DNA of 64,000 nucleotides from an uncultured Prochlorococcus sp. (GCA_902573045.1 CACGIB010000003.1:1-64000); one strand, 5' to 3'; positions 28,971 to 39,523 are shown, numbered from the stretch's first letter. A program made the numbers and translations. The notes: generated by a model from the sequence alone, not told the origin.

Positions 28971-30095
28971 CTATTTTTTCTCCAGTAGTGAATCTGGTGA
29001 AATATACATCGCATCGCCATAAGAGAAGAATCTAAATTTTTCTTTTATGGCTTTTTTATACAAATCTAGTAATCTTTCTCTACCAATCATTGCACTTACT
29101 AAAAGTAATAATGAACTTTTAGGGAGATGAAAATTAGTTAATAATCCATCAACTACCTTAAATTTATAACCTGGCTTAATTACTAAATCTACGTATTTAG
29201 CTATGGGAATAAAGTCATTAATTTCGTGAGAATAACAACTTTCAAGAGCTCTTACGCTAGTTGTACCAATGGCAATTATTTTTCTATCTGTTTTCTTTAT
29301 TCTTTTTATTTCCTCAACTACTTCCTTGTTAACACATACCCATTCTTTATGAAGTTTTAAGTTACTTAAATCTTCTTGATCAATTGGTTTGAATGTTCCA
29401 TAACCCACGTGCAAAGTTATCGGTAAGATTATTACTCCTTTTTTTTTTAGATTGGAAATAAGACTTTTGCTTAAGTGTAAACCAGCTGTTGGTGCAGCAA
29501 CTGCCCCCGGATTAGTTGCATACTCAGTTTGATAACTTTTCTCATGAAAAGATTCTTCTTCGGAATTTTTTATATAAGGAGGGAGAGGGATTTCCCCGTA
29601 TTTATCAAGAAGTTCATTCATTGAATTAAGACAAGTAATATCTTCCGGAAATTTAATAAATCTCCCTCCAGTTTCTTCATCAACTCCCTCGACAATCAAA
29701 TTAATATCTTGTTCTAAGGGAGATTTTAATTTTAATTTTCTATTTATTTTTAACTTTTTCGCTGGCTTTGCCAAACATAACCAAACACATTCATGGGATC
29801 TTTCTAAAACTAATAATTCGACTAATTTCTTATTTTCTAATTCAACCTTTAACCTAGCTTTCATAACTTTAGTATTATTTACAACTACAAGATCCCCTTC
29901 TCTAAATTCATCTAAAAGATTCTTGATAAATTTATTAGTTAAGCAGTCTTCTTCTAAAACACTATTTCTAACTATCATCAATCTTGATTCATGCCTAATT
30001 GCTGAAGGTTTACTAGCAATTAATGAAGGATCAAGTAAATAATCATAAGCTTCAAGCTTATAATCTCTTTCTTCATTATTAATTTGAGAAATCAA
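28971..30095 (-). CDS. queA: tRNA preQ1(34) S-adenosylmethionine ribosyltransferase-isomerase
   Basis: Transfers the ribosyl part of SAM to preQ1 in tRNA in queuosine synthesis. Signatures are YDYLLDPSLIASKPSAIRHESRLM, VVNNTKVMKARL, ATNPGAVAAPTAGLHLS and LITNFHLPKSSLLLLVSA-like (here LLTNFHLPKSSLLLLVSAM). The 374 residues are typical. It follows pdhC after 6 bases on the minus strand and is convergent with cysK. Confidence 0.96.
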   Translation of the reverse strand: MISQINNEERDYKLEAYDYLLDPSLIASKPSAIRHESRLMIVRNSVLEEDCLTNKFIKNLLDEFREGDLVVVNNTKVMKARLKVELENKKLVELLVLERSHECVWLCLAKPAKKLKINRKLKLKSPLEQDINLIVEGVDEETGGRFIKFPEDITCLNSMNELLDKYGEIPLPPYIKNSEEESFHEKSYQTEYATNPGAVAAPTAGLHLSKSLISNLKKKGVIILPITLHVGYGTFKPIDQEDLSNLKLHKEWVCVNKEVVEEIKRIKKTDRKIIAIGTTSVRALESCYSHEINDFIPIAKYVDLVIKPGYKFKVVDGLLTNFHLPKSSLLLLVSAMIGRERLLDLYKKAIKEKFRFFSYGDAMYISPDSLLEKK

Positions 30096-30101
30096 TTAAA
30101 T

Positions 30102-31469
30102 TTAGGAGACAAGAGTCTCTGGCTCATCTTCAATTAGGGAAGCCAAGTCTTTTAAGAATGAAGCTCCATCAGCTCCATAGATCACTCTATGATCAGCTGT
30201 TAGATTTACTTGCATTATTTTTTTAACAGATATTGAACCATCACTATTAGCAACAACGGTTGGTTTCGATGATGCTATGGCTAAAATAGCACCGGTACCT
30301 GGAGGAAGAATTGCGTCAAATCTATCAACTCCAAACATCCCAAGGTTAGATAAAGTGAAGGTTCCCGTTGAGTATTCATCAGGTTCTAATTGTTTTGACC
30401 TTGATCTTTTTACGAGATCTTTCCATTCCCTAGACAATTCAAATAAATCAGTATTGCATGGTTCTTTTAAAACTGGAGTTATTAGTCCACCATCTTCCAT
30501 CGCAACAGCAACAGCAATATTTATATTTTCTGGATAAGAAATTCCATTTTCTGAAAAACTTGAGTTAACTTGAGGATGTTTCTTTAGTGTCTTTGCAACT
30601 GCTTTAACTAGTAAAGCAGTCATAGTCACTCCGTTCTGTTTTACTTTTTTATAGAAATTATCTAATTTATCTGTGTTGATGGAGTAACCCACCCTAAAAC
30701 ATGGCACATCTAAACTAGATTCCATATTTTTATTTACCGCTTTTTGGAGAGTATTAAATTGAACCGTTTCTCCGGGATTACCAAAACTATTTCCTGAAGC
30801 TTCTGGTTTACTTTCAACTCCCAAATTTGCACCAGGGATACTTGCAGGAGAACCACCTTCGCCTATCCATGGTATAGAGACTGGTTGGCCATTAGCTTTT
30901 AAAATATCATCTGCTTGAATTCTTCCATGAGGTCCTGATCCATGAACTTTTGCTAAATCAACACCCATTTGAGAGGCAAGTTTTTTAGCTCTTGGAGATG
31001 CAATCACCCTCGAAGAAACATTACTAGTAGCAGCATTTATTTGATCACTATTAAAAGATGGGGCTGCCTTTTCACTCATTAATACGACTTCTTTTTCTTG
31101 TTTTTCAACAATTTCACTTTGAACCACAGGTTTTTCTTCAGTTTTATTGCTTACCAATTCAAGTTGATCCGAACTGGAAACTTCGGGTTGATTTCCTTTA
31201 TTTTGTTCTTGAACAGAAGCTATCTCATCCTCATTTTCTACAATAAGACCGATAGTCTCTCCTACTGGAGCAGTGCTGCCAGCAGGCATTAAAACAGCTG
31301 CAAGATATCCATCTTGAAAAGATTCAACATCCATATCTGCCTTATCAGATTCAACAACCAAGACAGATTCACCTCTTTCAACCTTATCTCCAGGATTTTT
31401 CAACCATTCCACAATCTTGCCCTCCGTCATAGTAGAACTCAAGGCAGGCATGAATATTTCGTGAGACAT
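30102..31469 (-). CDS. pdhC: Pyruvate dehydrogenase E2, dihydrolipoamide acetyltransferase
   Basis: The core of the pyruvate dehydrogenase complex. An N-terminal lipoyl domain holds VVESDKADMDVESF (lipoylated Lys about residue 44), then a flexible linker, an E1/E3-binding domain (VIASPRAKKLASQMGVDLAKVHGSGPHGRI) and the catalytic domain ending in TADHRVIYGADGASFL (active-site His). The 455 residues fit a single-lipoyl E2. Confidence 0.96.
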   Translation of the reverse strand: MSHEIFMPALSSTMTEGKIVEWLKNPGDKVERGESVLVVESDKADMDVESFQDGYLAAVLMPAGSTAPVGETIGLIVENEDEIASVQEQNKGNQPEVSSSDQLELVSNKTEEKPVVQSEIVEKQEKEVVLMSEKAAPSFNSDQINAATSNVSSRVIASPRAKKLASQMGVDLAKVHGSGPHGRIQADDILKANGQPVSIPWIGEGGSPASIPGANLGVESKPEASGNSFGNPGETVQFNTLQKAVNKNMESSLDVPCFRVGYSINTDKLDNFYKKVKQNGVTMTALLVKAVAKTLKKHPQVNSSFSENGISYPENINIAVAVAMEDGGLITPVLKEPCNTDLFELSREWKDLVKRSRSKQLEPDEYSTGTFTLSNLGMFGVDRFDAILPPGTGAILAIASSKPTVVANSDGSISVKKIMQVNLTADHRVIYGADGASFLKDLASLIEDEPETLVS

Positions 31470-31688
31470 AAGAAAATTGTTTTTGCATAAGTTTTAAGGG
31501 ATTTTTACCAAACTTTCAAAAGTTTTTATGATTAAGAACCCTTTTAACTCTTGATTTAATTATACGAAATCATGATCACAGTGGGAACTCTTAAAACTTA
31601 AGAAAGTAATAATTTAGATCGATTAGAATGTAAAAACTTTTAGCAATTAAAATTTACTTATTTTTATCAAAAATACAAAATCTTTTCT

Positions 31689-32132
31689 TTAATTATTATC
31701 GATAGATTGAATAACACCATCTTTAACAGTAATTGAGACTTGCATTTTTTCAATAAGATTGTCGCCCACAGTGACATCACAAAAACTATCCACTTGTCCT
31801 TGATCAACAATTTCGTCCATTTTTAATTCGCGGACTTGACTCTGTTGTTGAAGCAGATTTCTTTTTTGTTCTTCAATTTCATTTCGTTTTACTGCGACTT
31901 GTTGTTGCACCTGACTAACCTGTTCTTGAACTCTTGGATCTAGAGGATTAACCGATTGGGATCTAATATTATTTACTATTTGCTGCCCCTCCTGCTCAAG
32001 TTGAGATAATTGCTGGTCAATGTTTGAAATTGCTTGGCTTAATTCTTTTTCAGCATCTTCTTTCCAAGTTGGTGTAACTACAGCTTTAATAGCTATTGAG
32101 CGCTTTATAGATATTGAGTTTTTTGTTTCCAT
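31689..32132 (-). CDS. YlqD-family protein
   Basis: A 147-residue soluble protein with a central coiled coil rich in Gln and Glu (about residues 25-95) between two short beta-rich parts (IKRSIAIKAVVTPTWKEDAEKEL and QVSITVKDGVIQSIDN). This is the YlqD pattern. I use the ATG at 32132 (METKNSISIK) because the longer frame adds 14 residues over the 3' end of the upstream gene. The function is unknown. Confidence 0.8.
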   Translation of the reverse strand: METKNSISIKRSIAIKAVVTPTWKEDAEKELSQAISNIDQQLSQLEQEGQQIVNNIRSQSVNPLDPRVQEQVSQVQQQVAVKRNEIEEQKRNLLQQQSQVRELKMDEIVDQGQVDSFCDVTVGDNLIEKMQVSITVKDGVIQSIDNN

Positions 32133-32170
32133 AAAAAAATAAATTACCTTTTCAATATAGATAGAACAAA

Positions 32171-34114
32171 TCAAATATTCTTACTAAATTTGTTTTCATA
32201 CATATTTTCTATTTGTAATGAATACTTTTTTTCTATTTCTTTTCTTTTTTGTTTAAGAGTTTGTGTTAACAAACCATTTTCTAAAGTAAAGGCATCAACA
32301 AAATAACAATCAAATATTTGTTCTTCTGATCTTGCTCCTAAACGACTTTTAAGCGAATTATTAATTTGTGATTTAAAAAATGTACCAATATTCTTATTAA
32401 GATTTAATTTCGAAAGGTCTTCTTCCAAAAACTTGATTTTAACCAATTCGACATTAGGCACTACAAGGGCTGTTAAACATTTCTTATCTTGTCCTACTAG
32501 TTGAATCTGATTAATAAATTCAGAACTAAGGATTTCAGTCTCAAGCGGATTCGGTTCTATATTTTCACCACTTGATAGCACTATTGTATCCTTGGCTCTT
32601 CCTGTTATAAAAAGAGAACCATTTGGTATTAGAAAACCTAAATCACCAGTATCAAACCAACCATCCTTGGATAAAACATCTTTTGTAGCTAATTCATTAT
32701 TAAGATAACCTTTCATTACTTGTGGTCCCTTAACAAGAATTTTTCCGACTTCTCTGAACTTCAGAATCTTTTTTTTATCATCATTTACTATTTTGATTTC
32801 AGTAAATGCTAGAGGCTGACCCGATGATCCTCTAACATTTAATTCTCTTCTTCTACAAGTTAATACTGGACTAGTTTCTGTGAGGCCATATCCCACCAAA
32901 ACATCTACACCTAAAGATTCAAAAAAAAGATCCACATGTTCTGGCAATGCACCTCCGCCGTTAATAGGAAATTTCAGTTTTTCTCCGCATAGTTGTCTCA
33001 GAATTTTCGGCCATAAAAAAATAGTAGACAATTTATGTAAAGGATATCGGCCAATAAAAGAAACAAGTAAGGGGATTTTTGATTTGAAAGTTGTTTGATT
33101 GATATCTAAATTTCTTATCTTTCTTAGACTTCTTTTGAAAACTGAACTATTACTTATCAAAAACTTAATAAGTTTTTGCTTTTTGGAAGGCATTTTTTTC
33201 AACGCCTGAAAAAAACCATCATGTATTGCCTCCCATAGTCTTGGCACAGTAGCCATGACAACAGGTTTTACTTGCGTAATATCATCTTTCAGAAATTTTG
33301 GAATTGTATAGTATTGAGAACAACCACATGAAAAAAAGAAGTATTCAGCACTCCTCTCATAAGAATGCCAGATAGGCAACACGCTTAATACAGAGGTCCC
33401 GGGTTCTGGATCAGCGATATAGGCTAAATTGATTATTTGATGTAAAAAATTTGCATGAGTCAAAGGGACACCTTTAGGTTTTCCCGTTGTCCCAGAAGTG
33501 TAAAGAATAGTAGCGACGTCATCAATTTCTGGATTAAAATTTTCAAGATTATTATTTTGAGAATTTTCTTTTTCTCCTGAACTTATAAATTTACTCCAAC
33601 TTATTAAACTTTCAAATTGTTCATCTTCTAAATTGATTATAAATTTCAGTCTTTTTTTTAATTCTTCTTGGTTGTTTAACTTTAGCCAAATCTCCTTAGA
33701 TTGAACTATTAGACCTACTGAATTAGAGTGCTCAATAATATAGTCTAATTCTACTGAAGGAGAATTAATACCTCTCACTGCATTTATAGCTCCTAAACGC
33801 ATTAAGCCTTGATCTACGACTAGCCACCTTGGAGAATTTTCAGATATTACAGTAACTACATCACCCTTTACTAAACCATAATTTTTAAAAGAAAAAGAGA
33901 CTTTTGTTATTAAATCAGCCAGCTCAGAATAAGAGAATTTTTCTTTATATTTCCCTCTTAAATCGCAAACAGCTAAAGTATGACCACATTTAAATTTTAA
34001 TTTTTCCCAAATTTGATCTATATGATGAAGGTTCTTAATAAAATCTCTATTTTTAGCAAATTTATCTTTTTTAGAAAGAGATTTGGCTGAAGGCCAATAT
34101 GCTAAATCACTCAT
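32171..34114 (-). CDS. Long-chain acyl-CoA/acyl-ACP synthetase
   Basis: An AMP-forming ligase of 647 residues that activates fatty acids; in cyanobacteria the single homologue (Aas/FadD) recycles free fatty acids to acyl-ACP. Signatures are ILYTSGTTGKPKGVPLTH (P-loop), GYGLTETSPVL, DGWFDTGDLGFL and a C-terminal Lys in NGLLTQTLKQKRKEI. It lies between lipB and the ylqD-like gene on the same strand. Confidence 0.92.
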   Translation of the reverse strand: MSDLAYWPSAKSLSKKDKFAKNRDFIKNLHHIDQIWEKLKFKCGHTLAVCDLRGKYKEKFSYSELADLITKVSFSFKNYGLVKGDVVTVISENSPRWLVVDQGLMRLGAINAVRGINSPSVELDYIIEHSNSVGLIVQSKEIWLKLNNQEELKKRLKFIINLEDEQFESLISWSKFISSGEKENSQNNNLENFNPEIDDVATILYTSGTTGKPKGVPLTHANFLHQIINLAYIADPEPGTSVLSVLPIWHSYERSAEYFFFSCGCSQYYTIPKFLKDDITQVKPVVMATVPRLWEAIHDGFFQALKKMPSKKQKLIKFLISNSSVFKRSLRKIRNLDINQTTFKSKIPLLVSFIGRYPLHKLSTIFLWPKILRQLCGEKLKFPINGGGALPEHVDLFFESLGVDVLVGYGLTETSPVLTCRRRELNVRGSSGQPLAFTEIKIVNDDKKKILKFREVGKILVKGPQVMKGYLNNELATKDVLSKDGWFDTGDLGFLIPNGSLFITGRAKDTIVLSSGENIEPNPLETEILSSEFINQIQLVGQDKKCLTALVVPNVELVKIKFLEEDLSKLNLNKNIGTFFKSQINNSLKSRLGARSEEQIFDCYFVDAFTLENGLLTQTLKQKRKEIEKKYSLQIENMYENKFSKNI

Positions 34115-34145
34115 ATTAATTAAATTGATTTTTAAATTTTAATTT

Positions 34146-34796
34146 CTATTTTGATACAAAATCAAAATTAAATTCTTCCTTAATGATTTTTTTAACAATT
34201 CTCTTGACTTCGTGAATATTTAAATTTTTGTTGTAATCAATCATATTTGCCATAAGACAATTTTCTATTCCGCAAGGAACAATTTTATTAAAGTTTTCTA
34301 ATTCACAGTCAATATTGATTGAAAATCCATTTATCGTAATCCATCTTTTACACCCAATTCCAATTGATGCAATTTTCTTATTTCCTATCCAAACTCCAGT
34401 AAATCCCTCTCTAGAATGACATTCAATATTAAAAGTTCCAAGGATTTTTATAATAATTTCTTCAATTTTTCTTAAGTACCAATTTAAATCTTTATTAAAA
34501 TTTTTCAAATCTAAAACCAAATACGTTACTAATTGTCCTGGCATATGACAAGTTACCTCACCACCTCTATCAATGTTAAAAACATCATATTTAGGATCAT
34601 TCAGAGAAAATAGTAAATTGTCGTAATTAGATCCTCTACCCAATGTATAACAGAGTTGATGCTCCCCTATCCAAATAAAATCAGGATTGGAGTTATCTAA
34701 AATCAATGCCTCTTGATATTCTTTTTGTAATTTATAAACATCATTGAAAAAAGTAATTTTATCAGGTTGTTTAATTATTGCTGTTCTATTAACCAT
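34146..34796 (-). CDS. lipB: Octanoyl-[ACP]:protein N-octanoyltransferase LipB
   Basis: Transfers octanoate from ACP to lipoyl domains such as that of the nearby pdhC product. Motifs are [36 protein letters not shown], the catalytic Lys in [17 protein letters not shown] and the catalytic Cys in [11 protein letters not shown]. The length of 216 is normal. Confidence 0.95.
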   Translation of the reverse strand: MVNRTAIIKQPDKITFFNDVYKLQKEYQEALILDNSNPDFIWIGEHQLCYTLGRGSNYDNLLFSLNDPKYDVFNIDRGGEVTCHMPGQLVTYLVLDLKNFNKDLNWYLRKIEEIIIKILGTFNIECHSREGFTGVWIGNKKIASIGIGCKRWITINGFSINIDCELENFNKIVPCGIENCLMANMIDYNKNLNIHEVKRIVKKIIKEEFNFDFVSK

Positions 34797-34840
34797 ATTT
34801 AAGTAGATTTAGAAAGTAAGTAAATATTTTTAGATTTGTT

Positions 34841-35425
34841 ATGAAAATTTTAATCCATGGAAAGAATCTAGAGCTCACTGGAGCATTAAAAGAATATACT
34901 GAGGCAAAGATAGAAAAAGCAACTCATCATTATAAAGATATCGTTAAAGAAGCCGATATACACCTTTCAATAGAGAAGAACCCTAGAGTCTCGTTCCAAA
35001 CTGCAGAAGTTACTATTTTTGCAAATGGTACTGTAATTAGAGCTGAAGAAAAAACTGAAAATCTTTACTCAAGCATTGATTTAGTTTCAAATAAACTTTG
35101 TAGAAAATTACGAAAATACAAAGAAAGAAACAATAAAACAACTCATAATAATCAATTTAGAAATAAAGAGTCTTTCCCAATTCAAACTACGGAATCAAGA
35201 TTTTTAGATGAAGCTTTACTTAAAAAAGGAATAGAAGCAAGTCTGCCTGAGCCATCTATTAAAAATAAATACTTTGAAATGAATCCAATTTCATCAGAAG
35301 AAGCAAGAAAACAATTAGATCTAATTGATCATGATTTTTATGTTTTCCGAAATAAAAAAAATAATGAACTTCAAGTTATATATAAGAGGAACCACGGAGG
35401 TTATGGACTGATTCAATCTAAATAA
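34841..35425 (+). CDS. hpf: Long ribosome hibernation promoting factor (LrtA/HPF)
   Basis: Dimerises and protects idle ribosomes; in cyanobacteria it is the light-repressed LrtA. The N-terminal S30AE domain (residues 1-95, LIHGKNLELTGALKEYTEAKIEKA) is followed by a linker and the C-terminal dimerisation domain ending MNPISSEEARKQLDLIDHDFYVFRN. The 194 residues are the long form. It is divergent from lipB. Confidence 0.95.
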   Translation: MKILIHGKNLELTGALKEYTEAKIEKATHHYKDIVKEADIHLSIEKNPRVSFQTAEVTIFANGTVIRAEEKTENLYSSIDLVSNKLCRKLRKYKERNNKTTHNNQFRNKESFPIQTTESRFLDEALLKKGIEASLPEPSIKNKYFEMNPISSEEARKQLDLIDHDFYVFRNKKNNELQVIYKRNHGGYGLIQSK

Positions 35426-35432
35426 CTTTTAA

Positions 35433-36092
35433 ATGCCAAATATTGAATATGAATTAAACGAAAAAATTCATGCCATTATTATTAACCCGTATCTAACCTG
35501 GGAAGATTTCTGCGCGAATTGCGATTTAATAAAAAAATATAATATCAAGAATATTTCTACTTCACTTAATTATTTAGATGATTTTAAAAACCGTTTGAGC
35601 GATTACAGCGCAAACATAAACGCACTAATTTCTTACCCCTTAGCAGATTTACCAGTTACATTTATTGAAGAATTAGTTAATTTTGCAAAAGATAAAGGTG
35701 CAAAAGGAATTGAATATATCCCAAACTTTATCAATTTATCCAAAAGAAACTCAGAAACTTTCGCTGCTGAAATTGAGCAAGTGAAGTTATCTGGATTACC
35801 AGTTTCAATAATCATAAATAAATCAAAACTACAAAAAGAAGTTTTGTACAATGCGATAGAAATATCTTTGGAATTAGGAATAAAAAATTTTCAATTCGGG
35901 GATGGTTTTGGACCTATTGTTACATCAAATGATGTAGCGGAAATACAAAAAATAACTGGTTCCCAAAATCAAATTAAAGTTGTAGGTGGTATAAAAAAAC
36001 TTAAACAAGTTATTGATTTGTTTGATAATGGAATTAGTTGCGTAGGAACTTCTAATTTTTGTGAGATTTTTCAAGAAGTAAAGGTTATTTAA
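35433..36092 (+). CDS. deoC: DeoC-family aldolase with altered active site
   Basis: A 219-residue TIM-barrel protein of the deoxyribose-phosphate aldolase family, between hpf and recO with 7-base and 0-base spacing. Aligned by eye, the Schiff-base Lys of KTGTGFGP is Gln (NFQFGDGFGP) and the early Asp of EIDMV is Glu/Tyr (GIEYIPN). The later Lys of IKVVGGI is kept. It may have lost aldolase activity or use another lysine, so the gene name reflects descent more than proven function. Confidence 0.75.
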   Translation: MPNIEYELNEKIHAIIINPYLTWEDFCANCDLIKKYNIKNISTSLNYLDDFKNRLSDYSANINALISYPLADLPVTFIEELVNFAKDKGAKGIEYIPNFINLSKRNSETFAAEIEQVKLSGLPVSIIINKSKLQKEVLYNAIEISLELGIKNFQFGDGFGPIVTSNDVAEIQKITGSQNQIKVVGGIKKLKQVIDLFDNGISCVGTSNFCEIFQEVKVI

Positions 36093-36878
36093 ATGTCTGG
36101 TTATGGAGAGTGCAGACTAGAAGGTCTCTGTATTAAAGCTTCTCCATTAGGCGAGAATGATAGATTAGTAACTATTCTTACTGATGAGCAAGGGATTGTT
36201 CGATTAGCGGTACCTGGTGCTAGGCGTCCTAAAAGTAGTCTTGCCGCAGTTACTCCATTAACATATTTAAGTCTGCAGATTTTTGGGAAAAGAAATCTTA
36301 AATCTGTACGTCAAATTAAAGTATTAAAAAGCTATTCTGGTCTAGGGAAAAATATTGAATGTCTTGCAGCCGCGCAAGCAATAACTGAATTAACTTTTTT
36401 ATTAGTAGGTAATAATGACAAGCAACAAAATTATTTATCTTGCGTTCTTGCTCATCTAGATAGGATTTATTTATATGAAGAATCTAAAGAAGAAGATATT
36501 AAAATGCTCTCAATGAGTATTCAATCTTTAATCCATCTATTAGCCATTGGAGGTATAAATTTACCAATTCATCATTGCTGTAAAACTGGAGAACCTATTA
36601 TTCCGCCTTTAGGAAATTGGGAATGGAGTTGTTATTTTTTGCCAAGTGAAGGGTTTACGTCCATTGAAGATCCTCAAAGTAATCTTAAAATAAATGCATC
36701 TGAAGTTGCTCTATTACAACGACTTCTTTTCCCCGAATTACCAATAAGATCTAATGGAGAGTTATTGGGACCTAAAAAAGTCTGGCTTAAAATATTATTT
36801 ATTATTGAGACTTGGATCTCTGCTCAACTAGAAAAAGATCTATCTTCACTAAAAATGTTGAAAGAAATACATAGTTAA
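36093..36878 (+). CDS. recO: DNA repair protein RecO
   Basis: A 261-residue recombination mediator that loads RecA with RecR. The N-terminal OB fold (LEGLCIKASPLGENDRLVTILTDEQGIVRLAVPGARRPKS) and a helical C-terminal part containing CCKTGEPI...CYF fit the family, including part of its zinc site. Its ATG directly follows the deoC stop. Confidence 0.92.
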   Translation: MSGYGECRLEGLCIKASPLGENDRLVTILTDEQGIVRLAVPGARRPKSSLAAVTPLTYLSLQIFGKRNLKSVRQIKVLKSYSGLGKNIECLAAAQAITELTFLLVGNNDKQQNYLSCVLAHLDRIYLYEESKEEDIKMLSMSIQSLIHLLAIGGINLPIHHCCKTGEPIIPPLGNWEWSCYFLPSEGFTSIEDPQSNLKINASEVALLQRLLFPELPIRSNGELLGPKKVWLKILFIIETWISAQLEKDLSSLKMLKEIHS

Positions 36879-36963
36879 GATTTTCATAAATCATTAATAA
36901 ATTTTAAAATTATGATCATGGCGGCTCTGACTGTTAACTTTATAAATAGCTAAATCAATTAAT

Positions 36964-38118
36964 GTGGTTCATATTGCCTGGTTGGGTAAAAAATCCCCTT
37001 TTTGCGGAAATGTAACTTACGGTAATTCAACTACTAAGGAATTGAAGGCCAGAGGGCATAAAATAAGTTTTATTCATTTCGATAACCCCTCTAGTTCAAA
37101 TTCATCAAAACCTTTATTTTTGGCAAATGATCCTGATGTAAGTCTTCCATATTTAATTAAGTCTCAGGTTTACACAATACCTTCACCTAGAGCAGAAAAA
37201 GAGCTGAGACTATCATTGGAAAGATTAAAACCTGACATAGTACATGCAAGCCTAACTTTATCTCCTTTAGACTTTAGACTTCCAGAGCTTTGTAATGAAA
37301 TGAATGTTCCACTTATAGGAACATTTCATCCACCATTTGATTCAAAAAATAGAAATTTAACTGCAAGCACTCAACAATTAACGTATCAACTTTATGCTCC
37401 TTCTCTAGCAAAGTTTAACAAAATAATCATTTTTTCTGAACCTCAGAAAAATGTTCTTGAGAAATTAGGAGTACCTAAAGAAAAACAAATAATTATTCCA
37501 AACGGCGTTGATGAAAATATTTGGAAACCTTTTTTCGAAAAAAATAAAAAATATGATCAGGTAAAAAACAAACTTGGAAATGAAAGAATCTTTTTATATA
37601 TGGGAAGGATTGCCAATGAGAAAAATATCGAGGCACTTTTACGTTCTTGGCGCCAAACAAAAAGCAATAATTGCAAATTAGTTATTGTTGGAGATGGCCC
37701 AATGAAGCCCACCCTTGAAAGTAGTTTTTCTAACCTTAGTAATGAGAAAATAATTTGGTGGGGGGCCGAGTTAGATTTAGAAACTAGGGTGGCGTTAATG
37801 CAAATAGCAGAAGTATTTTTCTTACCAAGCTTAGTAGAAGGTTTGTCATTATCACTTTTAGAGGCAATGTCTACTGGTACTGCATGTGTAGCCACAGATG
37901 CAGGAGCTGATGGTGAAGTTTTAGATAACGGAGCAGGAATAGTGATTTCAACTGAAAATGTGGCTGCACAATTAAAAACTATAATCCCAATTCTTGTGGA
38001 ACATCCTTCATTTACAAAAAACCTTGGGGAAAAAGCTAGAGAACGAGTACTCGAGAGATATACAATTTCTAAAAATATTAATTCACTTGAGAAAGTTTAT
38101 ATGAACTTAAAAAATTAA
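36964..38118 (+). CDS. Family 4 glycosyltransferase
   Basis: A 384-residue GT-B glycosyltransferase. The N-terminal half contains TFHPPFDSKNR; the C-terminal nucleotide-sugar domain shows YMGRIANEKNIEALLRSW, LVIVGDGP and FFLPSLVEGLSLSLLEAMSTG, with the ExxxxxxxE motif. The start is GTG at 36964. The acceptor is unknown; a sugar-lipid or envelope glycan is likely from the family. Confidence 0.88.
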   Translation: MVHIAWLGKKSPFCGNVTYGNSTTKELKARGHKISFIHFDNPSSSNSSKPLFLANDPDVSLPYLIKSQVYTIPSPRAEKELRLSLERLKPDIVHASLTLSPLDFRLPELCNEMNVPLIGTFHPPFDSKNRNLTASTQQLTYQLYAPSLAKFNKIIIFSEPQKNVLEKLGVPKEKQIIIPNGVDENIWKPFFEKNKKYDQVKNKLGNERIFLYMGRIANEKNIEALLRSWRQTKSNNCKLVIVGDGPMKPTLESSFSNLSNEKIIWWGAELDLETRVALMQIAEVFFLPSLVEGLSLSLLEAMSTGTACVATDAGADGEVLDNGAGIVISTENVAAQLKTIIPILVEHPSFTKNLGEKARERVLERYTISKNINSLEKVYMNLKN

Positions 38119-38127
38119 TTTCAAAAA

Positions 38128-38940
38128 CTAACGAAACTCCTTACTTCGATTACTAGCTGAAACTATTGATTCAATTAATGCTGACCTTACACTCTTTTTT
38201 TCTAAAACCCTTAAAGCAGAAATAGTTGTTCCACCTGGAGAGGTTACTAAATTTTTAAGCTCAGAAGTAGTTAGTTTGTTTTCTTTTATTAAACTAATAG
38301 TCCCTAATATCGTCTCCATTACAAGTTCCTCTGAAAGTATTTTTGGTAATCCACCGCTTAATCCTCCATCACTTAATGCCTCTATAATTAAGGCAATAAT
38401 GGCAGGCCCTGATGAAGTTAATGCTAAAAATATATCAAGGTAATCTTCAGTAAATTCATAAATCTTGCTAGTATTTTCAAATAATTTTTTTGTAAATTGT
38501 TTCTGATCTTTTGTAATATCTTCTCCCCAAGAAATTCCTGTTAGACCTTTTCCAATTGTTATTGGAATATTTGTAACCACCCTCGCACATTTATGGTTAG
38601 GAAACTTTTTAGTAAGTCTATTTATTGAAACTCCAGCGAGAATCGAAACTAATAAATTATCTTTATTTTCAATATTATGATGTTCAATTATATCATTGAA
38701 TTGTTGGGGTTTTATTGAAAGAAGTTTATATTGACAATCCCAAATTATTTTTGACTCTTTAGTACCTGATTTATAAACGTTTACATTAAATTTATAATTT
38801 TCTTTTATATTTTCTAGACTTTTTTCTGAATTTACCACACAAAAAACGTTCTCTGGCTGAATTAATTTTTCATCTAATAAAGGAGTTATTATAGCATTTG
38901 CAATATTTCCAAACCCAATAATGCCAATTTTATCAGTCAC
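38128..38940 (-). CDS. proC: Pyrroline-5-carboxylate reductase
   Basis: The final step of proline synthesis. The Rossmann start is IGIIGFGNIANAI; the C-terminal domain has LTSSGPAIIALIIEALSDGGLSGGL and TSPGGTTISALRVLEKKSVRSALIESIVSAS. The 270 residues are normal. It is last in the minus-strand run der-cbiQ-pipX-yggS-sepF-proC, 7 bases after sepF. Confidence 0.95.
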   Translation of the reverse strand: MTDKIGIIGFGNIANAIITPLLDEKLIQPENVFCVVNSEKSLENIKENYKFNVNVYKSGTKESKIIWDCQYKLLSIKPQQFNDIIEHHNIENKDNLLVSILAGVSINRLTKKFPNHKCARVVTNIPITIGKGLTGISWGEDITKDQKQFTKKLFENTSKIYEFTEDYLDIFLALTSSGPAIIALIIEALSDGGLSGGLPKILSEELVMETILGTISLIKENKLTTSELKNLVTSPGGTTISALRVLEKKSVRSALIESIVSASNRSKEFR

Positions 38941-38947
38941 AGATTAA

Positions 38948-39523
38948 TCATGAATAAGCACTTAATTTAGAATTGCCCCATGCTGGTTCAGGTGCAGTAT
39001 TTTTGCTCACATTATATTGTGGTGTATTTTCTGTGGGCACAGACGAAGGAGAAGCTTCTTCTGGAGAAGAACTAGTTACATTTACACAACTTGGTGCAAA
39101 AAGAAAAATACTTTCACCGACTCTCTCTTGATGCCCATCAATTGCATATGTGCCTCCAGCAACAAAATCAACCGCTCTTTGAGCTTGGTCAGGATCCATC
39201 ATAGTTAAATTAAGAATTACAGTTTTTCTCTCTCTTAACGCTTGTATAGCCTGAGGCATCTCATCAAAACTTCTTGGTTCCATTAAGCTTACTTCTGATG
39301 ATGAATTTGAGATCCCAGGCATTCCAACTACTTTGGATGATCTATTATTATTCATAAAATCAAATGGATTTGAATTTGCAAGGGCATTTGAATTTCTTGG
39401 ATTTCGTTTGAAATCATTAATATCATTTAATTCGTCCTCTGCTGCATAGTCCAACTCATCAAAATCATCATCGAGATACTCGTCCCCTGCAACAACTGCC
39501 TTTAATCTAGAAATAAGTGACAC
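38948..39523 (-). CDS. sepF: Cell division protein SepF
   Basis: A membrane-binding FtsZ partner. It has an N-terminal amphipathic helix ([13 protein letters not shown]), an acidic linker, and the SepF domain [33 protein letters not shown] followed by [10 protein letters not shown]. The yggS-sepF-proC order is widely conserved. Confidence 0.95.
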   Translation of the reverse strand: MSLISRLKAVVAGDEYLDDDFDELDYAAEDELNDINDFKRNPRNSNALANSNPFDFMNNNRSSKVVGMPGISNSSSEVSLMEPRSFDEMPQAIQALRERKTVILNLTMMDPDQAQRAVDFVAGGTYAIDGHQERVGESIFLFAPSCVNVTSSSPEEASPSSVPTENTPQYNVSKNTAPEPAWGNSKLSAYS

